A stretch of 64,000 bases of DNA. It comes from Mya arenaria. Lineage: Eukaryota; Mollusca; Bivalvia; Myida; Myidae. Shown here in pieces: positions 11,501 through 21,700 of the stretch. The translations under genes and the position numbers were made by a program. The stretch is from assembly GCF_026914265.1 (NCBI RefSeq), contig NC_069124.1, positions 89,370,628-89,434,627 on the forward strand, given 5' to 3'. The notes under the pieces were generated by a model. That model made no database searches, had not been told where the DNA came from, and worked only from the letters and a program-made list of their open reading frames with translations. Position 1 is the stretch's first letter. Each line of letters begins with the position of its first letter.

Positions 11501-14500
11501 GATTGGAGGTAAGATCTAGCTGTTAGGGAGACGTGGAAGGATTGGAGGTAAGATCTAGCTGTTAGGGAGACGTGGAAGGATTGGAGGTAAGATCTAGCTG
11601 TTAGGGAGACGTGGAAGGATTGGAGGTAAGATCTAGCTGTTAGGGAGACCTGGAAGGATTGGAGGTAAGATCTAGCTGTTAGGGAGACGTGGAAGGATTG
11701 GAGGTAAGATCTAGCTGTTAGGGAGACGTGGAAGGATTGGAGGTAAGATCTAGCTGTTAGGGAGACCTGGAAGGATTGGAGGTAAGATTTAGCTGTTAGG
11801 GAGATTTGTAAGGATTTGAAGTAAGATTTAGCTGTTAGGGAGACGTGGAAGGATTGGAGGTAAGATCTAGCTGTTAGGGAGACGTGGAAGGATTGGAGGT
11901 AAGATCTAGCTGTTAGGGAGACGTGGAAGGATTGGAGGTAAGATCTAGCTGTTAGGGAGACGTGGAAGGATTGGAGGTAAGATTTAGCTGTTAGGGAGAC
12001 CTGGAAGGATTGGAGGTAAGATTTAGCTGTTAGGGAGATTTGTAAGGATTTGAAGTAAGATTCAGCTGTTAGGGAGACGTGCACAACTTTTGTTTACATG
12101 CACAACGTTCGTTTGCACAACTTTTGTTTACATGCACAACGTTCGTTTGCACAACATTTGTTTACATGCACAATGTTTGTTTACATGCACAATGTTCGTT
12201 TACATGCACAACATTTGTTTACATGCACAATGTTTGTTTACATGCACAATGTTCGTTTACATGCACAACATTTGTTTACATCATTTGTTTACATGCACAA
12301 TGTTTGTTTACATGCACAATGTTCGTTTACATGCACTTCATATTTTAAACATCAATAATACAATGAATGCCTTGATTTGTTTCAGTATCTTCACAAGAAT
12401 GACATAATGCATAGAGATTTAAAGGTAAGTTTTTGCCTATGGTCATTTAAGTATCAATTATATTTTGTTAAATCAATTTCTATATTATTATTAAGACAGT
12501 GAACATTTTAGTTGTCACTATTAATAAAGCTAGGTAGGATGAACAGGTACTAAGCGTGATAAAAAAATAGTTAAAAAAAAGAAGTCTTATTTGACATCTG
12601 GCCCTGTTTGCTGTAGAATCTGATTAAAGTGTATACTATATGTATGTTCATTAATATATACATATTTATGAACTAGTAAGATAAGCTGGGTTGAAATCAC
12701 CAGTACAGATGTCATAAATAATTTAAATATCACATGATAAAATATGGATGCTCTTCTCTTTTTCAGCCAGAAAATCTGCTGTACGAAAATTTATCAGAGA
12801 AAGCAAAGTTAAAAATAGGTAAATAGAAGGATATATAAATATTTACACTTTTCACTTATTTTTTTCATTGAAAAGAGTAACAGCAATAATGTCATTAACG
12901 CTTTAAAAAAACGCTTTTGATGGAGTATTGTTCTTTCTCATAGCTAAATTTTAATTGACAGAGCAACTGTTTCAGCGGACTTTGGTTTATCGAAGATTAT
13001 TGGAGCCCAGGTAACAACAAACACAGTCTGTGGTACACCGGGGTACTGTGGTGAGTTAGACTTCAAGTACCTTCATTATTGTATGATTAGTTGAACACAC
13101 TTAGGATTAAAAATAAAACACTTCACTTTTGATTTAATAAAGGAACGTTCGTAACAGGTACTGTTAGTCTTGTTATGCAGTTAGGAATTCATTTTTAAAA
13201 GAAAGAAAAAAACATATCATGCATTGTATTTTACTGGTGTTAAATGTCCATTCATATCGTTTTTCATTTGTTTATCCAGCTCCTGAGGTGGTCAAGGGAA
13301 AGTGCTATGACACCAAGGTAGACATGTGGAGTATTGGCGTCATCGCCTACATCTTGTAAGCAAACTTGCCCTTACAGTCTTATATCTTAGGTTGATTCTG
13401 GCTTTGAATAATTTTGGTTATTTTCTAACTTGATGTCTTGCATATATTCAACCTTTATTTAAAGAGTTTAATCCATTAACAGAGTTGGTATGCTGGATCA
13501 GATTTTCTTACAAATAACAACCTGTTGTGATTTGTTCCTTACCAGTAATAAGGACCTTGGTTTATTGCACGCACAGGTTATGTGGATATGAGCCATTCTA
13601 TGATGATGAAGAAACTATCATGTACAAGAAGATTTTAAAGGGCAACTATGAATTCGACTCCCCCTGGTGGGACAACATCACAGAAAATGCCAAGGTACAT
13701 AATGGTGGTGAAGATATAGCCAATGTCTTATGAATGCCTTAACAAGTATTCAAGATAAGTAATTGATCTGCATTTCTTCACTCTTAATTTAGGAGATGAT
13801 ATTGTTGACCATTGACTGTTCAAAATACAGAAGCATTTGAGCAATAATGCATCTTTTAAGTTCTAAACAAGCGTATATATTGATAACTAGAATGCATTAT
13901 CTAGCTGTAAATTCATATATTCTTAAGCCTTTTCATCTAAGTAAACAAATCTAAAACAAGATGGATTAAAATGTGGTCATATTTTACCGTATGATGTAAA
14001 CATCTGCACATGTATATTTCTAGGATTTCATAAGGAAGCTGCTGATAGTGGACGTAAAGTCCCGTCTGTCTGCGGTGGATGCTTTGAAACATCCGTGGGT
14101 GATTGGATCTGCCGCAGATGACAAACACCTTGAGGAAACACAGAAGAAGATCAAGGAGTTCAATGCTAAGAGAAAATTGAAGGTGAGTACATTACGAAAT
14201 CATCTTAGACCAGAGTGCCAACCATTTCTAATTATGTCTCCCCCATAAATGGGTAAACATTGTTTTTGCTCAGTTGTCTGTCCGTCTGTCTGTCCATCAC
14301 AAGACTAAGATGATGTCAAGGTCATACTTAGAGGTCAAAGGTCATATGACTATATTTCATGTCTGATGTTTACCATATTGAGACGATGTGCACATGTTAC
14401 AACCAACTCAGTTCAAGGTCAAGGTCACATTAAGAGGTCAAAGGTCATATGACAATATTTTGTGTTTGCTCCATCTCTCTTGAACAGCTTTGAAGGGAAT

Positions 14501-15241
14501 TGAAATAACTGCCCACAAAAGTTCACCATATTGAGATGATGAGCTGAGCGCATATGACAACCAGCTCAGTTCAAGGTCACCATCACGATTAGAGTTCAAA
14601 AGTCATCTGACTACATTCCGTGTCCAATCCATATCTCTTGAACCTCTTGAAGGGTTTGAAAAAAACTTGCCACAAATGTTCACCATATTGATTCGATGTG
14701 CAGAGGGGTAGACAACAGTTTTTTAATTACAAAAAACAACTGTCTAGTTGCTTACTAGTATCTTAACTTTATTTGGAATACTTTCTTCATTGAACTCCAT
14801 TGTTGTTGGAATTACATTGTTCTGACTCTTTTGACATTCTTGTATCAAGTTTAGCTAAACAAGATTATAAGACTATGTGCGTGTTGTCAAATCACTGTAG
14901 AGCTGTTTCAGTTTAACATCATTGCTTGTCCTAACGCATGCTTTTCAATTTTCAGCAGGAATAGCTGAAGCTAAAATTCATCTGCTCTGTTAAACGACAG
15001 ACTGTGTTGCATGCACATATTGAGATTGGACACATAGCTTACTGAGGCTGCACTAATGGCAGGTGTGTTTCTCTTGTAGGTGAACTAATCTCCATCTTGT
15101 TTTTTACAGGCTCTCACAGCCATCGGCCTTATGTTAGGGGAACACTTCGGCAACACCAGCACACAAACCTTGGTTCCCATGGCAACTAGTGACATTTCTC
15201 TTGAAATTCAACGAGCAAAAGTGAAATACATGGAAGAGTAG
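8523..15241 (+). CDS. CAMK4: Calcium/calmodulin-dependent protein kinase IV-type kinase
   Basis: Complete Ser/Thr kinase of 342 residues. Exons: 8523-8602, 9313-9391, 10574-10636, 10820-10902, 11240-11312, 12386-12424, 12767-12818, 12976-13050, 13280-13355, 13577-13694, 14024-14182, 15110-15241; all phases match. Motifs: glycine loop ELGSGATSKV, catalytic Lys48, helix-C Glu62, HRDLK (Asp137), DFG 158-160, APE 182-184. Thr173 in NTVCGTPGYCAPE sits at the activating CaMKK site. ETPTQILLVLELVTGGELFE and EFNAKRKLKAL match CaMKIV better than CaMKI; the latter begins the autoinhibitory/calmodulin-binding segment. At 342 residues it lacks the long acidic tail of mammalian CaMKIV (about 470). Expected role: Ca2+-activated phosphorylation of transcription factors such as CREB. 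Intron 5 carries an exon-derived tandem array. Assignment to the CaMKIV/CaMKI group is firm; the IV label is likely. Confidence 0.92.
8826..8970 (+). mobile_element. tRNA-derived SINE, intron 1 of the CaMKIV gene, copy 1
   Basis: tRNA-like head with A-box-like TTAGCTCAGTTTGTTAGAGC and B-box-like GGGTTTGAGCC, then a TTCCTAC..AAGTTTACT body. A sister copy lies about 195 bp downstream in the same orientation. Confidence 0.65.
9020..9165 (+). mobile_element. tRNA-derived SINE, intron 1 of the CaMKIV gene, copy 2
   Basis: Same family as the preceding copy: GGTTAGCTCAGTTGGTAAGG (A box), TTGGTTTGAGCCCC (B box) and a TTTCCTCTTAGGTTTACT body. The arm pairing expected of a functional tRNA is missing. 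Confidence 0.65.
9550..10203. mobile_element. Foldback element with long terminal inverted repeats, CaMKIV intron 2
   Basis: The outer about 145 bp on each side are imperfect inverted repeats. AACAAAGATAACTT (left) and AAGTTATCTTTGTT (right), CATTTTAAATGAAACA and its complement TGTTTCATTTAAAA, GCAGTCTATGC and GTAGACTGC, and the outer AGTGTGT/ACACACT ends all pair in order. The centre is anonymous. This is a non-autonomous foldback or long-TIR MITE; no transposase is encoded. Confidence 0.7.
11313..12080 (+). repeat. 39-bp tandem array made of exon 5 end plus splice donor
   Basis: About 20 head-to-tail copies start exactly at the donor of CaMKIV exon 5. Each unit reads GTAAGATCTAGCTGTTAGGG, then AGACGTGGAAGGATTGGAG. 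The second half repeats the last about 28 nt of exon 5 (AGCTGTAAGGGAGATGTTGG, AAGGATTGGAG), so almost every unit recreates the exon/intron border TTGGAG|GTAAGA. The first unit is 40 bp and the most diverged; two units read GGATTTGAA|GTAAGA. Two variant pairs about 234 bp apart show that blocks of six units were copied. The long reverse-strand frame here is a by-product of a unit divisible by three. Confidence 0.9.
12082..12337 (+). repeat. 19-bp tandem array, CaMKIV intron 5
   Basis: Repeats of CATGCACAATGTTTGTTTA and variants (AACGTTCGTTTG, AACATTTGTTTA) follow directly on the 39-bp array. About 13-14 copies with some short units. Not coding. Confidence 0.85.
14233..14750 (+). repeat. AGGTCA-rich dispersed repeat, CaMKIV intron 11
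   Basis: Begins TATGTCTCCCCCATAAATGG, followed by a GTCTGTCC run, then about 120-bp degenerate units each with AGGTCAAAGGTCATATGAC. It ends in an ATTACAAAAAACAACTGTCT tail. The same family, with the same head and tail, lies at 58685-59080. Two units contain a perfect DR1 of AGGTCA (14332-14344 and 14435-14447). Confidence 0.75.
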
Positions 15242-16300
15242 TTGTGCAGGGGATATCAATGACTAGCATGTGTGATCTGTAGTTGTTGTATTAATCAGCA
15301 ATTACAAAATTTCACTAGAAAACCACTGTATATATTCCACATGAATTTTAGAGAGAATTTATTTAAAAAAAGCCTGCCTAACTTGATACTCCTCTAACTG
15401 AGCCTTACCAGTGTTTGTTGTGTCATAAAGTGTAGAAATGTATTCTGTAAAACCAGGCAGTGTACTTCTGGTTTCCACCTGTAAGAGTGGACATGATGCC
15501 TCAATGGCGAGCCCCATGCAGCATGCCAGTGTTACGGCTGGTCTCCTGGCTGATATTTCAGGCACTGACAGACATCACGCTGGTGCTGGGACCACACTTT
15601 GGGGTCTTTGGGGATCAGCTGCAGGGCCAGATATCCACCAGTGATGTCACAATGCAGGTCTCACAGGAGGCCATGGAACAGTGAATTGAAAACAACACAG
15701 GTCACAATGCATAGACGTCGGGCACACATCCAGAAGACTGATGATACATGTTGACGAGTTGTTCTGTTATTGTTCCAACAGTGGTACACATTTTGCCGAT
15801 TGTTTTGTGTATATAGAAACTTTACAGCATTTACACTTTTATGAGAAAAGGCTGATTTTTAAGAAATCAGGAAATATTTACATTGTTGTAATTTATTAAA
15901 AATCATGCAAAGAAACTTTTTAAGTTTAGCAATCTGATGTAGTTGATATTGAAACTTACACTTGTACAGGGTTTCATGTTAATGTTGCATCATCTTATAC
16001 AAGTACATGTCTGTGTTAACAACATCTGATAGTTACATATTAATCTTTAATCAAATAATGCAATATATGTTTGTTTTTATATGTAGAATTATTATGCTCT
16101 GTAACACTGGCTTTATTTGCTAGCATTTCCAGGTTTATTATGATACAATCAGTTCTAATGATACTGTCCACATATTTTAAATTATCCTGCATGATGTGAT
16201 AGAAATGTACACTTATTTTGTTGTTTGTTATGAATTTATTCTTCATATTTCAACTCTGTGATAACAACCATTCAGAATAAAATATGTGCAAAACCTTTTG
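15242..16300 (+). other. CaMKIV 3' UTR with an unexplained GC-richer open stretch
   Basis: Follows the kinase stop. AATAAA at 16276-16281 is the likely polyadenylation signal. The 15460-15690 part is GC-richer and open in two + frames. One of them reads MPQWRAPCSMPVLRLVSW..., contains a hydrophobic stretch and ends EAMEQ-stop. I recognise no family. It may be an alternative terminal exon or chance. Confidence 0.45.
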
Positions 16301-17442
16301 TTTTTTAGCTCATTTGATTTTGTCTTCTGCAAAGCATTGCAGACACATTTGGGTCACTTAGTACATGCAAGTTGCGTCTGGGTCATACGAGATCTCAAAC
16401 GTTTTATGCATGGGGTAAATGACCCAATATAAGAAAAAAAACTGTTTCCAATCTAGAACTTTTAAAGAGCTTGTTGATTTCTTATTTTTGTTATAGTAAG
16501 ATGACATGAATTAAAATGGCCAGAGTGAGCAAAGCTAGCAATCATTGAGATTAAAATTCAGGTCATCTTACTTGCTTGGAATATAACCTCATTGGCATAT
16601 ACATTGTCAAACATCTGATGCAGGGAGTGTCTATCAGATAAGTGGCAGTAGGTGGACCTTTAAACAAGTAGGAAAGTTGACATTCTTAATGATTAAGTCT
16701 ATTACTTAATAAGTGCCTATCAGCAATTTCATTGGCTGAAAATATAGGTTGTATTCTAAGTATGCTTATTGGTTAAAGTACATGGCACATATTGATTTCT
16801 GGGTCAGTAGGTTAAGGTGGTGATATTTACCAATAAAATGGTATCCACTTGAAATATCAAAGATGCCTCATCTATGAACTTCAAACCTAGTAGGGGTATT
16901 GATCATGATCAGTAGATGACCCCTAATGATTAGATTTCAGAAGGTTCATCTTTATGGTTTTGGTGACATTTACTGACTTTCTTGTGTGATTACAAAAGGA
17001 ATCACTGACTTAATACTAAGTAAACAGTGCCACAGCTTGGTTTACATAATCATGATATAAATCCTTTTGTTATTCTTTTGAAACATTGAAATGTTATGAA
17101 AATAAAAAAAACTGTCATGATCAATATGTTAAGAATCAATGTTGCTCATGAATGGCTAAACAGAGGATACTAGTATATTGACCTATGTCAATCTGTGTCG
17201 CAGATACGCGAAATATGTTTAAACATTACTAAATGATTGTGCTCATATCATGTATATGAATGTATCTGTGTGATACATATCTGGTATGCTATACAATACA
17301 TTGTGCTTCAGGAAAACCAACCAATGTTATGAACTTGACCTTTCACAGAACAGCTGCTTACCACAACTATAGTCTTATGTTTCTTTCAACTTAAGATGGG
17401 TCACCCCTACAGTTAAAAGAAACATCTGACCATCTTGACTGT
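16301..17442. other. Intergenic, nothing recognised
   Basis: AT-rich sequence between the CaMKIV polyadenylation site and transposon copy B2. I found no exon, tRNA head or clear repeat in it. Confidence 0.45.
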
Positions 17443-18511
17443 CAGGGAATTTTCAAAAGTACCCACGGGTCCGACTATCGGACCCATATCAAAGCAAAAT
17501 GTAATTTTTCCCAATCTTAAGAAAAGAATCCCAATCAAAATTAAATAAAAACAAGAGCTGTCACAGTATGTGCCGAATCCCCCCGAATGTGACATTGACC
17601 TATGAACAAGGTCAGTACATGAAAAGTTGATCTTGCCTTTACGTGTCAAATACATATGGCAAGTTTTTTTAAATTGCCTCTAAACATAAAAAAATACCCA
17701 TACTTGATAACCTACACTGTTATGTCCTTATAAGCAGCATTCCATTGTGAATAAACACTAAGACCTTGAGTTTAGAGGTAGGGACATGGGTCTTGCACGT
17801 GACATGTCGTCTTGTTATGTGGAACACATGAGGCAAGTTATTATAAAATCTGTCCATACAAGAGAAAGTTACAGCCCGGACACAACAACCTATACTCTAT
17901 GACCTTATATGCAACACTCCGTTGTGAATAAACACTAAGTGTGACCTTGACCTTAGAGGTAGGGACACAGGTCTTGCATGTGACACGTCGTCTTGGTATG
18001 TGGAACACATGTGGAAAGTTATTTTAAAATCTGTCCATACAAGGGAAAGTTACAGCCCGGACACGAGTTATTGAGCCGGACACACAGACGGATGGATGGA
18101 CGGAAGGATGGACGGACAGACAGTGCGATTTTAATATGCCCACCTTCGGGGGCATAAAAATATTTTATTTTTTTTAGCTGTACTGGCTCATGTTTTTCAA
18201 CATCCTAATAAACTATGTGATGTTATGTTTTTGGGATAAATTGAATTCAGAAGTCATTGATTTTCATCACATTCAGAGATCAGTATAAAAAATTATCTGT
18301 CATGTTTTATTGAAATACACCCCCAAGGATTGATAGATCAGCCATTTTGGGTCTTTAAAGGGGAAAAGAAACTTATATAAAATAATTTCATCATTCGCAA
18401 GAGACTGAAAAGCTTGTTCTTTTAATGGTAAAATTTCCCAATTTTGGCATTTTTGTGAATTTACCCAAAATGTCTAGGGTCTTTTTACCAAAATGGGTAG
18501 ATAAAGCCCAG
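17443..18511 (-). mobile_element. Short inverted-repeat element B (hAT-like MITE), copy 2, interrupted
   Basis: Reverse-oriented copy of the 1078-1565 element. Its ends are CAGGGAATTTTC and GATAAAGCCCAG. It carries the same CCCACGGGTCCGACTATCGG palindrome, the same ATGTGATGTTATG stretch and the AAAATGTCTAGGGTC end. About 630 bp of a different repeat (17533-18165) interrupts it, so this copy is older than that insertion. Confidence 0.6.
17533..18165. repeat. Gene-poor repeat nested in element B, with GGGGGCATA end
   Basis: Two degenerate units of about 170-180 bp share GACCTTGA, TAGAGGTAGGGACA, GTCTTGCATGTGACA and AAAGTTACAGCCCGGACAC. A GGATGGACGGAC run and CACCTTCGGGGGCATAAAAA close it. Head CCGAATCCCCCCGAATG and tail CTTCGGGGGCATA are complementary in style to the ends of the other AGGTCA-type repeats. 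Confidence 0.65.
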
Positions 18512-18775
18512 TTAGACTGTAATAGGCAGCTGTTGTCTTTATATATCTAGAAAAGAAAATATGGCATGTCAAAAGGAATGACTCAAAGTTCCTTAAACTC
18601 TTCTTTTACTGGCAGTGTTTTCTAGAATCAAAACAATATTAAAATTTCAAGGTTATTTATTAACAAGCATGTAAGCACATTAGAACTGAAACAATAATTT
18701 ATCTTCACAAATGTCATACCACTCTGCACTCCTCATACACTAAAAGTATCTAAGTTCATATAAAGAGTAGTTCAA

Positions 18776-21700
18776 CTACTTTGTGGAAACTCGGGTCTTC
18801 TTGTTCCAGCTGAAGTTAGCTCCATATGATTTCACCTTGAAAGCTGTTTTTTTGGGTTCATCAACATAGCATTCCCAGCCTATAAATAGAAATAAAAGGT
18901 TCTTCAAAGAACAAGAGCAACTCAGAGTAAGCGCCCAAATTCGTCTATTGCCTAAAATGGGGATTTCTCAACTATTATTACAGCTTTGGTAATGGGAATT
19001 GTTGTACATTTAAGGACTGATCGCAATTTTCTTGTGTTTGTGCTGTATGAATGCAGTAGGGCATGCAAGCAAATACCATGAAGCCCCCTAGCACTTCTTC
19101 GTCATTTGCTCGCTCGCCCTACTGCGTTCATACAGTTTAAATGCAAGAAAAAATGCACTCACTACTTATATTTACATTTAAAAAAAATACATTCATTGTG
19201 ATTAACATTAGTAGTATCTTCTGCCATTGAGCATTTGTTTTCAAAGAATAGCTGATTTTGTAACGTTGTTTATCATTGCTTAAATGATGTCAGACTTGTC
19301 CAATTTGAGTGCATAATTGACATATTAAAACAATGACGTCACACTGCCTTGCATGGTATACAATATAAACACCAAGTTTTATCCATACAAAGGACTAGGC
19401 GATTGTAAATATATCTGTATTGTATCAAGCAACATACCAAGTTACATTTGAATATTTTGAACAGGTCATTAAATGATGGCCAAGGTTTTGCACACCAAGC
19501 CTACTACTAGGGATAAAACAATGATTTTTAATAAACTTGTTTCAACAACTAAAGACAGCTTGTTATTCTTTTTAACCACTGAATTTTTTTTTTTTAATTG
19601 TTTGATTTCATTAACACAATCGACAATTTATCAAATGTCATGACCAATTATTTCCGATGGTCTATTATGGTTTACGGCTGATTCTCGATCCAATATAAAC
19701 CTCAAGTTAATTTTAGCTCTTTAATCGTATGAATTTCTAAGTCAGATATTCAAAATTTACAATGTACATCTGTTTGAGTAAAATTATTCACTTTTTTTAT
19801 TCCACAAAACAACCTTAAATATTGTTTATCTATTGAATAAATAACACTCATAATAAGACTTTTCTGAACATTGAACAATCTGATTGACGTGTTTTTAATA
19901 TTCTTTTAGAGCAGTAGTTTAAGTAGTATTTTAGCTTAGAAAGTCACCACTGTTGTACTATTAAACGACATGACTAATATTTCTTACCATTTTTCTCACA
20001 AAAGTTCACTGCAGCATCCTTACTGTTGAACTCTAAATGAGTGTTGGACAATGGGTCTCCACTGAAATCACACATTATGTTATTTAATTTTGACATTTTA
20101 AGTTTAATCATTTATATAAAATTATATACTAAGTTAATTTTAATTGTTAATTAATAAATTTTACATAAACTAGGTACTAATATACAATGTAACAAATTAC
20201 ATGTCTTCAAATTTAAAAAAAACCAGTACTTCCAAGAATACATTATATTCGTATTTAAACAGGAAGAAGAGGTAATAAGGTAATTACGTAGAGGCCCATC
20301 CCATGAGAGGGTTTTCCCATCGTTCCCGAGTATCAAAGTCCATGCGCCACTTGTTGAGGCCGAATGTGCCACTCTGCATGGCATTCTTGGCAGGCATGTA
20401 GATCCGTATCCTCCTTGTTCTCACATGCTCCTCCGGCACTCCGCTCACAGGCGACAGTTGCTCCTAGGGGCAAAAACAGGGCATGTTTAAATCAATGCAC
20501 ACATAAATAGGAATTAATGAATACTTAATAATTTCACTTCTTCCATGAAATAAAGATCATTATATGTAATTCAAGATATAACATCTACGATGTACTTAAT
20601 TTACACCTGATCTGCTTTCACCAAATACATGGTGGCCATGAACTTAATTTTGCAGAATAATTGAGACTGATTTACAAACATAAATGAGTCAACTTCACTA
20701 AGTTTAAGCCATTACAATTATTCAAAAACAGCTGCCCATAAGACCATTGATGATTGCAAATTGATTTAATCAGTAGGTTTAATTGCTCAAAAGCTTTGTA
20801 TCAATTATCGCTCAAATACATGACTGGGCACTTTTGGCACATGCTTGCAAGCGTTAACCAGAGCTTCTAAGACAAACAAGGTAATAACTTCCATTAATTT
20901 AATGTAGAGTCTTATTTGGTTATTTTAAAATGTGTGATGACTGGGAAGCCTTGTATAAAGTATCAATTCATCAACACTAAGTGGTTCCTGAGATATGGTC
21001 TTATATAACAATAAATATTTTAATTTGCATCGGAAACTACAAACAAGGAGTGTGGCCAATGCTGAAGGCCATGTCAGGGTGAGTACTGGTAGAGTAGCTG
21101 TCCTTATTCTTTGAACAGTCAAGCTAAGTTTGCATCCATTTTACCCTTTGTCATCAGGAAAAGAGGTCTCATAAAAGAAAGTAAAAAACCTCCATCCAGT
21201 GCTTTTAAACACAGGCATATTCTGCGTAAATATACCGTATATAAAATTGTCCATTTGCGCATTTTTTTAATGAACAGAGCATACTGATACAATAAATTTA
21301 TTAAAAACATACGGACTGGTTGCATTATTGTTATGCTTCTGAGACTAATAATCTAATTCCGACATCAATCTTCAAAATGGACAAAGTAAATTGTTGGAAT
21401 ACAAAGCAGACAAATACTTAATTCAGCTACAGGCATATGGCTCATCTGTCTTAAATGTAAAATTTTGGGGACATTTTATGAGACAAACAACACAAATTAG
21501 GACATAAAAAGTTTCATAAATTAAACTGTTGACATCTATATCCATGGTTAACAGATAAATTGATGGATATGCAGTTGGCTTCCCAACTTAGGAGTACTGG
21601 TAATCACATGATTTTGGAGATGCATATTTCTTCTAAAGAAAGGAGCATTGCAACTCATTTGGTCATTTCTTTTCAAATGCGCTGCTGATCAAATAAATTA

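Noticed and set aside
11320-12084. 254-codon reverse-strand open frame of SLTARSYLQSFHV-like 13-residue repeats
   Set aside because: It is the antisense of a 39-bp minisatellite; a unit divisible by three without a stop stays open by chance. There is no start context, splice sites or family.
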